Counted from the first letter of the stretch, positions 27,846-37,645 are shown. The stretch is DNA of 64,000 nucleotides from Prevotellaceae bacterium MN60 (GCA_900199555.1 FZQZ01000008.1:54328-118327); one strand, 5' to 3'. Notes: generated by a model not told the origin, from the sequence alone. A program made the numbers and translations.

Positions 27846-29687
27846 ATGAAGAGAACTTTACTCTTAACTATGCTTTCAGCATTATTTAGTATTGTAGCAT
27901 TCGCAGAGGATGACGTACTGATTACTCCACCAGAAACCGCCACAGTGGAGACTTATTACACCATAAGCGGCAATTTCTACATCTATGGAAATCAGCAGTG
28001 GGAAGATGCAACTGCTGATATGCCAACCATCAAGGTAGCCTTCGATGGTTCTGACATCTATATTCAGGGACTGGCTTTCTGGTTTAAGGAGGCTTGGATC
28101 AAGGGTACTATTGCGGATGGCAAGGCAACCTTTACATCTGGCCAATATCTTGGTGCCGACAACTATGGTAAAGAATACCTTGTAGGCAGTGAGGACGGAC
28201 ACACTGTTACTGATATCATCTTCAACTATGATAGCACAGAGGGCATACTGACTGCTATCAACGAATACATCTTTGAAAACGGCAAGACTGATGCAGTATC
28301 TGCCTATACATTCTGGAACAAACCCACTTTCAGTAAGACACCACCTCCTGCCCCAGAGGTTGTAACTGTTCCTGAGACACTGGTAGCCGAGGAGTATGCC
28401 ATAAGCTACACCGACTTCGATGGACACGCAGCAGGTTCTTCTGTTAAGGTAGGTTTCGATGGTACTGATGTATATATCCAAGGATTCTGCGCCACACTGC
28501 CCGAGGCATGGATTAAGGGTACTATGGATGGAAATACCATCACCTTTGCTGGTGGTCAGTATTATGGCAAATACTCTTCTTACGAGCTGTTCCTGCAAGA
28601 CAATGACGTTGTATTAACCTATGACGAGGTCAACAACACGCTTACAGCCACTGGTCTTGTATATAATCAAACAGGCAACAGCTATGCAGACTACTACAAG
28701 AATCCCGTTATCAAGAAGGTGGTAGAAAAAATAGCAACACCTGCCACTCCTACTATCTCCGCTATTAAAGCATCAGGATATGGTGATGTCGTAAGATACA
28801 ACGTTCCTCCTATTGATGTGAATGGCGATGGTTTGGTATCTTCTAAGCTCTCTTTCCAGTTCTACACCGACGTAGAGCAGGAGATTAATCCGCTGACTTT
28901 CACTACCGACTACTTCAGCAAACTGACAGAGGACATGACTGTCATTCCTTATGGATTTACAGAAGATTATGATTTCTACAACAATGAAATCTACCTCAAT
29001 ATGCCTCACAGCACATGGAACAAGATTGGTATCCAGAGCATCTACACTGGTGGTGGCGAAGAGAAGAAATCTGAAATCTTCTGGTACACTATCAAGGAAT
29101 ATGGTGGTAACGAAGGTGGAGACACTGAAGATATTACTATCCCTGCCGGTATTGAGACCAGCGACTATGTCTTCAGCGCCAATGCCTTGGAGAATGGTCG
29201 TGAGGAAGCCACTCCTCGCGAGGCTGAGATGAAGGTAGCCTTCGATGGCAATGATGTTTATTTCCAAGGCTTTGTTGTTGACCTTCCCGAGAAATGGGCT
29301 AAGGGAACACTTAGCGAAGACGGTAAGACCGTAACGATTCCTTCTCTCCAGTATCTGGGTCAGCAGAATATCATGGATTGGTTTATCTTCGACTACTATC
29401 TCACCGCTGTTGATGCCGAGGGTCACAATACCGACATTGTCTTCAACTACGATGCCGATACTCAGAAGTTTACTACCAATCAGACTATCGTGCTGACTGA
29501 TAAGACTGAGCCCTATTGGACTTTCACTAATGTAGTCATCGCAAAGCCTGGTTCAACAGGTATTGAGCATATCAACACTACGAAGGATAACAAGGATACA
29601 TGGTACAATCTCAATGGTGTGCGCATTGCGCAACCCACTGAGAAAGGACTCTATATCCATAACGGCCGTAAGGTGATGCTACGCTAA
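27846..29687 (+). CDS. Secreted protein with three DVYIQG-type beta repeats
   Basis: 613 residues. Signal peptide MKRTLLLTMLSALFSIVAFA. Three copies of a unit of about 100 residues, recognisable by VAFDGSDIYIQGL / EAWIKGTIADGKATF, VGFDGTDVYIQGF / EAWIKGTMDGNTITF, and VAFDGNDVYFQGF / EKWAKGTLSEDGKTVTI. The same unit occurs once in each giant adhesin-like protein next door. Between the second and third copy lies a fibronectin-like stretch (about residues 295-430). The end, WYNLNGVRIAQPTEKGLYIH, is a type-IX sorting-like tail. Divergent from adhesin B. Function unknown; likely surface or outer-membrane vesicle protein. Its last 9 bases overlap the convergent histidine kinase gene. Confidence 0.85.
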   Translation: MKRTLLLTMLSALFSIVAFAEDDVLITPPETATVETYYTISGNFYIYGNQQWEDATADMPTIKVAFDGSDIYIQGLAFWFKEAWIKGTIADGKATFTSGQYLGADNYGKEYLVGSEDGHTVTDIIFNYDSTEGILTAINEYIFENGKTDAVSAYTFWNKPTFSKTPPPAPEVVTVPETLVAEEYAISYTDFDGHAAGSSVKVGFDGTDVYIQGFCATLPEAWIKGTMDGNTITFAGGQYYGKYSSYELFLQDNDVVLTYDEVNNTLTATGLVYNQTGNSYADYYKNPVIKKVVEKIATPATPTISAIKASGYGDVVRYNVPPIDVNGDGLVSSKLSFQFYTDVEQEINPLTFTTDYFSKLTEDMTVIPYGFTEDYDFYNNEIYLNMPHSTWNKIGIQSIYTGGGEEKKSEIFWYTIKEYGGNEGGDTEDITIPAGIETSDYVFSANALENGREEATPREAEMKVAFDGNDVYFQGFVVDLPEKWAKGTLSEDGKTVTIPSLQYLGQQNIMDWFIFDYYLTAVDAEGHNTDIVFNYDADTQKFTTNQTIVLTDKTEPYWTFTNVVIAKPGSTGIEHINTTKDNKDTWYNLNGVRIAQPTEKGLYIHNGRKVMLR

Positions 29688-31442
29688 GGGTATCGTAACC
29701 ACAAAGCGTGCACCAGGGCCTTGGTATGTGGTATCAAGCCGAACGTCGCCACCTAAGCGTTGAGCCATCGTGCGACTAGAGGTAAGACCTATACCAAGGC
29801 CCTCCTTAAATTGATCCAGCTTAACAAAGCGTTCAAAGATGCGCTCTTCCTCATGAGGAGGCACCCCACACCCTGTATCTTCCACAGCCAATATCAATTC
29901 CGTATCAGTAGCAGAAGCTTTCAGCGTAATGGTACCGACAGAGGTATTCTTGACAGCATTATCAAGCAACTGGACAAGTATCAGTTTCAGCAGTCTTTCC
30001 TCACTTTGGATAGTAAAACCATCATCAAGCACTGAGTCATAGCTCAATTTCAACAGTTTTTTCTTCTCCATCTCCACATGTACATTCGCAACAATGTCAG
30101 AGAAGAAGGCATTACAATGTATGGCTGTCAACCTACGCTCTGTAGCCGACTCATGCACAGCAATCATCAGCACTTCGTTAATCATGTTGGTAATACGATA
30201 GGTATTGTGAACCATCATATCCGCCATAGAGCGCCGTTCCTCCTGAGTGAGATTATTCTCCGGATTTGCCATTACCTGAGCAAAGCCCGTAATAACATTA
30301 AGAGGTGTACGCACCTCATGACTCACATTCTGGATAAAGGCAGTCTTCAACTTGTCAGACTCCAACGCTCTCCTATAGGCTTTCTTCATCTCGCGCATAT
30401 GGCGTCGACGCACTTGCACAATATAGAACAGGGCAAACACGAGCATGAGCAGCAACGATGCGATAATAAAAAGGGTAATCACATGCCTTTGGGCTTCCTC
30501 TCGTTCTTTTTCATATTTCTCCACCTCGTCTTGTATGCCTTGCATCGAGCTACTCAGAATGATGCTATTCACCGAGTCTGTTTCAGCTATATCCTTGCGC
30601 AGCATATCATAGGCATCCTTCCAGCGATTGGCCTTAGCATAGATTTCCGCCATCGTGGCATAGCGGTCTGACTCCAGATCTCTGTTGGCCAACTGGATGG
30701 CCTCGTTGGTCTTTCCTTGCTGAACCAGATAATACACCTCCAACTCGCGTCCATGTACTGAGGTGAGTCCCTTTGCCTCGCCCTCCTTGTATTCCTTATA
30801 TCCTTTCAAGAAGCGCTCCATGTCGCCCTTGCGATAATAGGCCAGTGTGCGACGTGTTTCGATATCAAACTCGCGCTCTGGTGATGTCTGACGAGCTATC
30901 GAAGCTGCCTGATCTATCAGTCTGAGAGCTTCATCTGGGTCTTCATCCATCAGGATATTTACCAGATTCATATAGATAGGTGGCTGACTCTCAATATATC
31001 CCGCCTGCTCCATCCTACGAATCACCTCCCACCAGCATTTCTTGGCGCTCTCCTTATTACCACTGAAGTTGTAGATATGGCCCATCATATTGATAGCCAT
31101 ATACATCTCCTTATCCAGCTTACGCTCTGCTAATTCGCGCGAAAGGTCGCAAGCCAACTTATACGCCTCATAGATATCCTGGCGATTCAGCTCAAACACG
31201 ATTTCATTACAGCGCTGTGTATAGTAGCTATGAAGGTCTTTCTGCTTCAGCAGATACCTCTCAAACTTCTTTACTGCCGTATAGAAGCGTGCCGAGTCGG
31301 CATCATTAAATGCATTGTGTACAGAGTCGCGCATCTCCTTATACACTACCGAATCAATTGCACCACCTTTATTATCTGCAGCATACAGCGATACTGTAGA
31401 GGAAAGGAGCACAACCAACAAAATTTTTAATCTATTATTCAT
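29679..31442 (-). CDS. Sensor histidine kinase with periplasmic TPR region
   Basis: 587 residues. Signal peptide MNNRLKILLVVLLSSTVSLYA; helical TPR-like region about 25-310; one membrane segment about 320-345 (LFIIASLLLMLVFALFYIV); HisKA with phospho-accepting His375 in NVSHEVRTPLNVITGF; HATPase with N box QLLDNAVKNTS and G boxes EDTGCGVPPHEE and GLGIGLTSS. There is no receiver or DNA-binding domain and no response regulator gene in the window. It starts 22 bases after the GH31 gene, so it is the last gene of the 37645-29679 transcript, suggesting a link with carbohydrate sensing. Confidence 0.9.
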   Translation of the reverse strand: MNNRLKILLVVLLSSTVSLYAADNKGGAIDSVVYKEMRDSVHNAFNDADSARFYTAVKKFERYLLKQKDLHSYYTQRCNEIVFELNRQDIYEAYKLACDLSRELAERKLDKEMYMAINMMGHIYNFSGNKESAKKCWWEVIRRMEQAGYIESQPPIYMNLVNILMDEDPDEALRLIDQAASIARQTSPEREFDIETRRTLAYYRKGDMERFLKGYKEYKEGEAKGLTSVHGRELEVYYLVQQGKTNEAIQLANRDLESDRYATMAEIYAKANRWKDAYDMLRKDIAETDSVNSIILSSSMQGIQDEVEKYEKEREEAQRHVITLFIIASLLLMLVFALFYIVQVRRRHMREMKKAYRRALESDKLKTAFIQNVSHEVRTPLNVITGFAQVMANPENNLTQEERRSMADMMVHNTYRITNMINEVLMIAVHESATERRLTAIHCNAFFSDIVANVHVEMEKKKLLKLSYDSVLDDGFTIQSEERLLKLILVQLLDNAVKNTSVGTITLKASATDTELILAVEDTGCGVPPHEEERIFERFVKLDQFKEGLGIGLTSSRTMAQRLGGDVRLDTTYQGPGARFVVTIPLA

Positions 31443-31464
31443 CGTAGTTTTGGTATTTTTATAA

Positions 31465-34452
31465 TTATAAATTCACGCTTATCGGTTTTCCTTTATATTC
31501 AAGTAGTAGCGCCTTTTGAGGTACGAAGTCGAGCTCTCGAGGCTGCTCTTTTGTCACATACACTATCAGGAATCGTCGCTCTTTCAGCATTCCCCTAAAT
31601 TCCCCCTGTCGCTTGCCAAAGCTCAGTGTCTTGGCGGCATCGTCGTAAGTGATATCAATCGTGGCATACTTACCTTTCTCATAATTATAGTTGGTGCCTT
31701 CGTCCTCATATAGTTGGAATTCGCCATTGCTGCCTGCATAGACGTAGAGCGTGATAAGGTCGGCAGGTTTCTCGTCGGTATATTGTATCTCAGGACCATA
31801 AGGAATGATGCTACCCTCGCGCACGAATACGGGAATCTTATCGTAGGGTGCATCCACCACCAAGGTCTGTCCACCGTCGATATGCTCGCCCGTATAGAGG
31901 TCATACCAGCCACACTGCTTGGGGAAATACACCTTACGGTTGCGGGCCTTATAATAGCCTACAGGACAGGCCATCAGGGCGGGACCGAACATCCACTGGT
32001 CTTTGACATCGTAAATCTCACGGTCGCCATTGAAGTCCATCACCAAGCCACGCATCATGGTATAGTCTTTGGTATGTACCCAGCCTGCCATAGAATAGAG
32101 GTATGGCATCAGACGATAGCGCAGCTTGTCGTAGTAAACGAACGACTGATAGGCAGGATGGTTGTCGGGGGCAATGTTCCATATTTCGCGCAGAGGCCAC
32201 TGACCATGCACACGAAACAAGGGGATGAAAGTGCCAAACTGGCTCCAGCGAGTTTGCAGTTCTCGCCACTCCTTCAGGTCTTCATTTTCTATACCCTGAC
32301 GTTCAAATAGCTGTTGTGCCTTCACATAGCGGTTCTCTACACAGAAGCCACCTTGGTCCATTCCCCAGAAAGGAAGTCCCGACATAGAGTAGTTAAGACC
32401 TGCTGTCATTTGTGCGCGCATATCCTCCCAACGAGTACCTATATCCCCACTCCATGTGGCGGTGCTATAACGCTGCTCACCGGCAAAGCCGCTACGTGTA
32501 AGCAGGAATACGCGCTGGTTGGGATTCACTGAGCGCTGACCATTGTAGATGGCATCGGCATTGACGATGGAGTAGGCATTGAAATACTCTGTTGTGGTGC
32601 CCAGGGCAGTAGGTCCGCTAAGTGCCTTGCGATACCACATCGGCGTACAGTCGCGCACATTGGGCTCAGAGGCATCCATCCACCAAGCGTCAATCATTGA
32701 ACGTTGAACGTTGAACGATGAACGTTGAGCATTCTTTGAGAGACCGGTATAGAGGTTCTCGTCCATCTGGCGCCAGAACATCTTGCGGGCACCCTCACTA
32801 TAGGCATCATAGAAGGAGCCTACATAGCCCGGACCTACCCAGTCGTGGATATCGTCTTTTACGGCTTGGTGGTACATCCATCCCTTCTTGTCGAGTTCCT
32901 TATAGTTGTCGGTGTTGCAGTAGAACTTAGGCCATACGGAAATCATAAAGCGACCACCCATCTGGTGCACACTGTCGAGCATAGCCTGCGGATTGGGGTA
33001 TCGCGACGCCTCGAACTGGTGAGAACCCCACTGGTCTTCCGTCCAGTAGTTCCAATCTTGTACGATATTGTCGATAGGTATCTGGCGTTTGCGGAACTCA
33101 GAGAGTGTGCCTACGATTTCGTCAGAGGTCTTATAGCGCTCACGGCTCTGCCAGAATCCCAACACCCACTTAGGATATACGGGAGCCTTACCGGTCAGTG
33201 TGCGATAGCCAGAGATAATCTCGTCGGCATTCTTACCTGCGATAAAGTAATAGTCCATATCCTTGGCCATCTCCGTCCAGATGCTCAGACAGTTCTGATT
33301 CTGAAGTCGTCGCGAAGCACGCAGTCCACAGTAGCTCACATCGCCATCGGGCTGCCACTCTATGCGTAACTGATAACGGCGGTCTCCATTCAGAAGCTTA
33401 CGAAACTTATAGGCATTAGGATTCCACGCTGTGCGCCAGCGCTCGGCCACCACCTCTTCGCCCCCGATATACACCTTGATATATCCTGCATAGTAGAGGA
33501 TAAAGTGATAGACGCTCGACTTTTCGGGCTCGATAAAGCCCTCATATATCACCTTCGCACCATTCAACTTAAATCCTTTAGGCAGATTCTTGATGCCACC
33601 AGACTCGGTCTGTCTGGCTAGTTCCGACTTCTCGGGCGTGTCAAACTCATAATACAAGGAGTCTTCCTCGCGCACCAGTTTCTTACCATTCTTATCGATA
33701 TAGGTACCTGTCAGATGTCCTTCCCTACCCTGCTTATCGTAGAGTTTGAAGATGCGATTCAGTTGCTGATAGTCGTCGGGATTGCCAAAACGACCATAGG
33801 AGTAAGCATCCCACAACACGCCGTAGTTGTTAGACGAGATGACGAAGGGTACGCTGACCTTGGTATTATACTGGAAGAGGTCTTCATTCTTACCCGTCAT
33901 GTTCAGCTCTTCCGACTGATGCTGACCTAGTCCATAGAGATTGCCGGGATGCCCCTCAAACTGCAAGTGCCACGTAAGTCCGTTGCGCTGCTCTTCGGTT
34001 ACCTTATCCACATCCACGCCTATCTCTCTGTCGGGCACTCGGAAGGGCTTAAAGCGCTTACCATTCTTTGCCTCGGCGATAATCAGTTTTCCTGCAGCGT
34101 CATAGAAGCGTACGCGTCCTGTCTGCTTATCTACACGCGCCTCGACGTTGGCAGCCTTTACGCGTAGCAGGTCGCCATCCACCACCTCAAACTTGGGTTT
34201 CTTCGTCTGCTTCACGATAATCAGGCTCTGCTTCTCAGGCAGTTGTGCCTCTGAGGTAGCCTGCACGCGAATGATATTATCGCTAACCACCTGCAGGCGC
34301 ACCACCTTAGCGCCACCCACCTGCGGCTTTTCTACAGGAATGGTGATGAACTGGCCATTAATCTTATAGTCAACAGCCATCAAGCATATTGCCACCATTG
34401 ACAACACACCTGTTAGCAACGCTCTACGTATAATTCGTCTTATCTCTTTCAT
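31465..34452 (-). CDS. GH31 glycoside hydrolase (alpha-xylosidase/alpha-glucosidase type) with PA14 insert
   Basis: The start is placed at MKEIRRIIRRALLTGVLS (ATG 34452), giving a signal peptide and 995 residues, 7 bases after the sensor gene. N-terminal GH31 beta domain about 30-200; PA14-like domain about 215-370 (VIYEGFIEPEKSSVYHF, YYAGYIKVYIGGEE); catalytic barrel about 400-730 with nucleophile Asp593 in WWMDASEPNVRD and acid/base Asp670 in SGDIGTRWEDMR; C-terminal beta domains. PA14-bearing GH31 enzymes of Bacteroidetes are mostly alpha-xylosidases acting on xyloglucan fragments; glucosidase activity is possible. Oddity: residues 573-586 (QRSSFNVQRSMI) are heptamer-repeat derived and end just before the nucleophile strand. 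Confidence 0.93.
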   Translation of the reverse strand: MKEIRRIIRRALLTGVLSMVAICLMAVDYKINGQFITIPVEKPQVGGAKVVRLQVVSDNIIRVQATSEAQLPEKQSLIIVKQTKKPKFEVVDGDLLRVKAANVEARVDKQTGRVRFYDAAGKLIIAEAKNGKRFKPFRVPDREIGVDVDKVTEEQRNGLTWHLQFEGHPGNLYGLGQHQSEELNMTGKNEDLFQYNTKVSVPFVISSNNYGVLWDAYSYGRFGNPDDYQQLNRIFKLYDKQGREGHLTGTYIDKNGKKLVREEDSLYYEFDTPEKSELARQTESGGIKNLPKGFKLNGAKVIYEGFIEPEKSSVYHFILYYAGYIKVYIGGEEVVAERWRTAWNPNAYKFRKLLNGDRRYQLRIEWQPDGDVSYCGLRASRRLQNQNCLSIWTEMAKDMDYYFIAGKNADEIISGYRTLTGKAPVYPKWVLGFWQSRERYKTSDEIVGTLSEFRKRQIPIDNIVQDWNYWTEDQWGSHQFEASRYPNPQAMLDSVHQMGGRFMISVWPKFYCNTDNYKELDKKGWMYHQAVKDDIHDWVGPGYVGSFYDAYSEGARKMFWRQMDENLYTGLSKNAQRSSFNVQRSMIDAWWMDASEPNVRDCTPMWYRKALSGPTALGTTTEYFNAYSIVNADAIYNGQRSVNPNQRVFLLTRSGFAGEQRYSTATWSGDIGTRWEDMRAQMTAGLNYSMSGLPFWGMDQGGFCVENRYVKAQQLFERQGIENEDLKEWRELQTRWSQFGTFIPLFRVHGQWPLREIWNIAPDNHPAYQSFVYYDKLRYRLMPYLYSMAGWVHTKDYTMMRGLVMDFNGDREIYDVKDQWMFGPALMACPVGYYKARNRKVYFPKQCGWYDLYTGEHIDGGQTLVVDAPYDKIPVFVREGSIIPYGPEIQYTDEKPADLITLYVYAGSNGEFQLYEDEGTNYNYEKGKYATIDITYDDAAKTLSFGKRQGEFRGMLKERRFLIVYVTKEQPRELDFVPQKALLLEYKGKPISVNL
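32696..32734. repeat. Heptamer array (GTTGAAC)n inside the GH31 gene
   Basis: Five consecutive near-identical heptamers. The coding strand reads GTTCAAC units, translated SSFNVQRS. Same unit as the long array at 34931-35005. Confidence 0.9.
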
Positions 34453-34459
34453 ATCGATT

Positions 34460-37400
34460 TTAGTCTTCCAACATGATGGCCTCTTCCACCTCTTCTGCCG
34501 GTGGCAGGGTAATAACGAAGATAGTGCCACCACCGGGGTTATCAGCAAGATCTATGCTACCCTCGTGAGCCACTACAATCTCCTTTACGCGATCCAGTCC
34601 GATGCCATCTTCATTGGCAAAGGGTTCAAAGGCATTCGCTTTATATTCATCCTTGATGCCGATGCCATTGTCAGCCACCTGTATCTGTATATTGCCATTT
34701 TGCGTGCGTGCCAATCCAATGCTGATAACGCAATCGTCGTGAGCAAATCGTACAGAGTTGTTGCAGAGTATCATCATCGCCTCATGGAAGAGGGGCTTAT
34801 CCACCTCAGCTTCCAACTCCTTCTCGGGCGATACGAAGCTCACCTTCACCGCCTTGGTCTTGTCGGGCGACTCGAAGTCTTCAGCAAACTGGCGCAAGAA
34901 ATCAACCATGTCGCAGAGGTGACGCTTGGGACGTTGAACATTGAACGTTGAACGTTGAACGTTGGACGTTGAACATTGAACGTTGAACGTTGAACGTTGA
35001 ACGTTATCCTCTGTGCTTTGGGTATTCTCGTTCCCCCGCACCTCCGTACCTTCGTTCCCCCGTAAGTTCTCCTTCTTCAACTTCGCCATCATCTCGTTCA
35101 TCCACTGCTTTTTCTCCAGTTCGCGGCGCAATGATTCGGTCTCCATACGACGATTCAGTCGCTTCATATACCAGCGGCGCCATAGCAGTGCGATGGCTGC
35201 TATCACAATCATATAGATGAGGATGGCCCAACGGGTGCGCCATAGCGGTGGCGTGATGGTGATGTCCATTTCCACCTCTTCTTCGCCAATGGTACCATCG
35301 TCGTTGAGCATACGTACATGGAGGGTATAAGAGCCTGCACGCAGTGAGTTGTAAGTGATATTGGGGTTCTGCTCGGAGGTCTTCACCCAGTTCTCGTTGA
35401 AGCCATCCAAGCGATAAACAAAGCGCTTGTGATTATCTACATGACCAGCATCGCTACCCAACTGGATAGTAAACTGGTCGTTATAGCGCAGGGTGATGTC
35501 GCGACATTCGTCTAAGGACTTCTTCAGGATAACACGACCATTCACCGCCTTGCCTACGGGTACATCCTCGTCGAATAGTTGCAGACCACTGAAGATGGGG
35601 CGCTCGGCGCTGCGTGCGTCTGACAGGCCTTTAGGGTTAATCACATCCAGTCCGCCTTGTCCGCCCACCAGTATCAGTCCGTCGCGAGTGAGATAGGCAG
35701 AGCGCTGGGTATAGGTACCCTTCTGCAAGCCGTCGCTACTGCTATAGCCACGGATGATAAACTGCCAGGTGCCGTCGGGCTGCTTTTCGGGTATCAACTT
35801 CGACACGCCGTGGTCGGTCACTACCCACACGGCATGGCTTTTATCTTCAATGATAGAGCATACGCTGGAGCCAAAGAGTCCGTCGGTCATATCTATCGAG
35901 CGCACGCGGCGCGTCTTGGGGTCGTGCACCAGTACGCCTGAGGTAGAGCCCTGCCAGATGAGTCCGCGACTATCTTCCATCACACATACCGACGACTCGG
36001 TACGTGCCGTGACGCTGGGGTCTTCGGGGATGATTCTGTCGAGCACCTTACCCGTTACGGGATTTATCAGGCTATAGTACCATGTAGAGCCTACCATCAG
36101 CCAACCCTTCTTGGTCCACCATACAGAGGTCATATAGTTGCTGGGCAGTCCGTTCTTCTCGGCAGTCCATGTTTTGAACTTATTAGTCTTCAGGTCTAGC
36201 ATCTGCACGCCACCACCCAGTGTAGCCAGCCAGATGCGATGCCAGCGGTCTTCCGTAATACTCCACACGCTGTTGATAGCCAGTCCGTCAGGAGCCCCCG
36301 TAGAGCGATAGTTGATGATGGTGGCCTCACTGGGATTAGCCTTTGAGGGGATGCAGTGCACCAGTCCGCCATTATAAGAGCCAAACCAGATAGTGCCGTC
36401 GCTGGCACACATCGAGCCCACCATGATGCTCGAGCTGAGATTGCTGTTCTGTATGGTATAATGGGCTGTCTGCTCGTGGGTTTGGGGGTTATACACGATG
36501 ATGCCTTGGTCATTAGTACCTATCCAGTAGTTGCCATGATGGTCTTCGCATACAGTATTGATGTCGCCCAGTTCCAAACACTTCAAGCTGGCCGTACCCT
36601 CTATATACTGGTTGATGCCATTCTTATAGGTACCTATCCACACGCTGCCCTTATCGTCAACATAGATATTCTTGGTGGTGTTGTCTGAAAGCGTTGTGAG
36701 GTCTAGCTTATTGTTCAGCAGTTGGCGCATTTCGTGACTCTTCAGGTCCACCACCAACACGCCATCATGATCGGTAGCCACCCACAGCCATCCGCGGTGA
36801 TCCACCTTCACATCCCACGTCTGCAACTGCATAGGAGCATTCGCCACGTTGCGGGCTTGCAGATATTCGGGTATAGAGGCATACCACTTCTTGTCGCGCT
36901 CGATATATACAAAGGTATTGCCTGTAGAGGTAATCCAGAGGTTACGATGGTCGTCGGCATAGATGCGATAGTCTTGATTGCGCTGTCCGCCATGCTCACG
37001 CATCCACGCACTTTCTCTCACCACCCTAGCCGTCTTAGCATCCAGGCACACCAGTTCGCCCTGATAGGTAGTCATGGCGATACCGTCGCCAAAGTCGGCC
37101 ATACCCGAGATACCGTAGGTGGGGTTCAACTGATGTTTTCCATAGCCTGACGCAATGAGTATCAGCTTCTTATTCTTGGGGTCATAGCAATACACGCCGC
37201 CACCGTTCACCTTCACCCAGAAGCGCTTCTTCTTGTCGATATACACACGCTCTGCACCGCCCCTAATGCCATAGGTGGCCAGCACCTTGCTCACATTGCG
37301 TTCAAACTGCTCCGTGGCGGGGTCGTAGATACAGTAAGCCATACCCTGCTTCATCCATAGTTTGCCATCGTAGGCCTCCATCACCTGGTCGGTATAGTTG

Positions 37401-37645
37401 TCGCGCATAGAGGTAGTATCGCGCTTGTTAGAGTAGAACGCTTTCACGCGATAGCCATCATAGCGGTTCACTCCGTAGGCGGTACCTATCCACACAAAAC
37501 CTTTCGAGTCGCGCAGGGCGCAGAGCACTTGCGAGTTTGACAAGCCATCTTGCGTATCTAGTCGGCGAAACTTCACATCAGAGATTACTGCCTGTGCACA
37601 GAGCGGCAATAGCAGTAGCATCAGGGTATAAAAGGATTTTCTCAT
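34460..37645 (-). CDS. Two-component-propeller sensor with HATPase domain, no recognisable HisKA
   Basis: 1061 residues. Signal peptide MRKSFYTLMLLLLPLCAQA; Reg_prop beta-propeller repeats about 25-690 (GLSNSQVLCALRDSKGFVWI, DNTTKNIYVDDKGSVWIGTY); Y_Y_Y domain about 700-795; membrane segment about 803-822; a basic coiled coil to about 858; then a repeat-coded segment about 860-905 (RSTFNVQCSTSNVQRSTF); then a HATPase with N box ILCNNSVRFAH, G1 VADNGIGIKDE and G2 NPGGGTIFVITLP. No SHEIRTPL-type phospho-acceptor helix is seen, nor a receiver or AraC domain as in hybrid (HTCS) sensors. It leads the operon with GH31, so it probably senses a glycan fragment. The missing dimerisation domain coincides with the repeat insertion. 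Confidence 0.85.
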   Translation of the reverse strand: MRKSFYTLMLLLLPLCAQAVISDVKFRRLDTQDGLSNSQVLCALRDSKGFVWIGTAYGVNRYDGYRVKAFYSNKRDTTSMRDNYTDQVMEAYDGKLWMKQGMAYCIYDPATEQFERNVSKVLATYGIRGGAERVYIDKKKRFWVKVNGGGVYCYDPKNKKLILIASGYGKHQLNPTYGISGMADFGDGIAMTTYQGELVCLDAKTARVVRESAWMREHGGQRNQDYRIYADDHRNLWITSTGNTFVYIERDKKWYASIPEYLQARNVANAPMQLQTWDVKVDHRGWLWVATDHDGVLVVDLKSHEMRQLLNNKLDLTTLSDNTTKNIYVDDKGSVWIGTYKNGINQYIEGTASLKCLELGDINTVCEDHHGNYWIGTNDQGIIVYNPQTHEQTAHYTIQNSNLSSSIMVGSMCASDGTIWFGSYNGGLVHCIPSKANPSEATIINYRSTGAPDGLAINSVWSITEDRWHRIWLATLGGGVQMLDLKTNKFKTWTAEKNGLPSNYMTSVWWTKKGWLMVGSTWYYSLINPVTGKVLDRIIPEDPSVTARTESSVCVMEDSRGLIWQGSTSGVLVHDPKTRRVRSIDMTDGLFGSSVCSIIEDKSHAVWVVTDHGVSKLIPEKQPDGTWQFIIRGYSSSDGLQKGTYTQRSAYLTRDGLILVGGQGGLDVINPKGLSDARSAERPIFSGLQLFDEDVPVGKAVNGRVILKKSLDECRDITLRYNDQFTIQLGSDAGHVDNHKRFVYRLDGFNENWVKTSEQNPNITYNSLRAGSYTLHVRMLNDDGTIGEEEVEMDITITPPLWRTRWAILIYMIVIAAIALLWRRWYMKRLNRRMETESLRRELEKKQWMNEMMAKLKKENLRGNEGTEVRGNENTQSTEDNVQRSTFNVQCSTSNVQRSTFNVQRPKRHLCDMVDFLRQFAEDFESPDKTKAVKVSFVSPEKELEAEVDKPLFHEAMMILCNNSVRFAHDDCVISIGLARTQNGNIQIQVADNGIGIKDEYKANAFEPFANEDGIGLDRVKEIVVAHEGSIDLADNPGGGTIFVITLPPAEEVEEAIMLED
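34931..35005. repeat. Long heptamer array (TTGAACG)n inside the propeller sensor gene
   Basis: About ten consecutive heptamers TTGAACG/TTGAACA with one TTGGACG variant. The coding strand is CGTTCAA, giving a 7-residue peptide repeat NVQRSTF. It directly abuts a composite 8-mer element at 35008-35062. Confidence 0.95.
35008..35062 (+). repeat. Composite repeat element, copy D (half element)
   Basis: Contains TCTGTGCTTTGGGTATTCTC followed by 8-mer units of ACCTCCGT/TCCCCCGC type. Matches the right half of the elements at 61316-61436 and 38834-38945. It is inserted antisense to the host sensor gene, which reads through it (ENLRGNEGTEVRGNENTQST). Confidence 0.85.

Noticed and set aside
34453..34548. 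Longer N-terminus for the GH31 gene
   Set aside because: It overlaps the sensor gene and places the signal peptide 32 residues inside; ATG 34452 is better.
34931..35005. CRISPR-like array
   Set aside because: Units are 7 bases, contiguous, with no spacers, and no cas genes are present.
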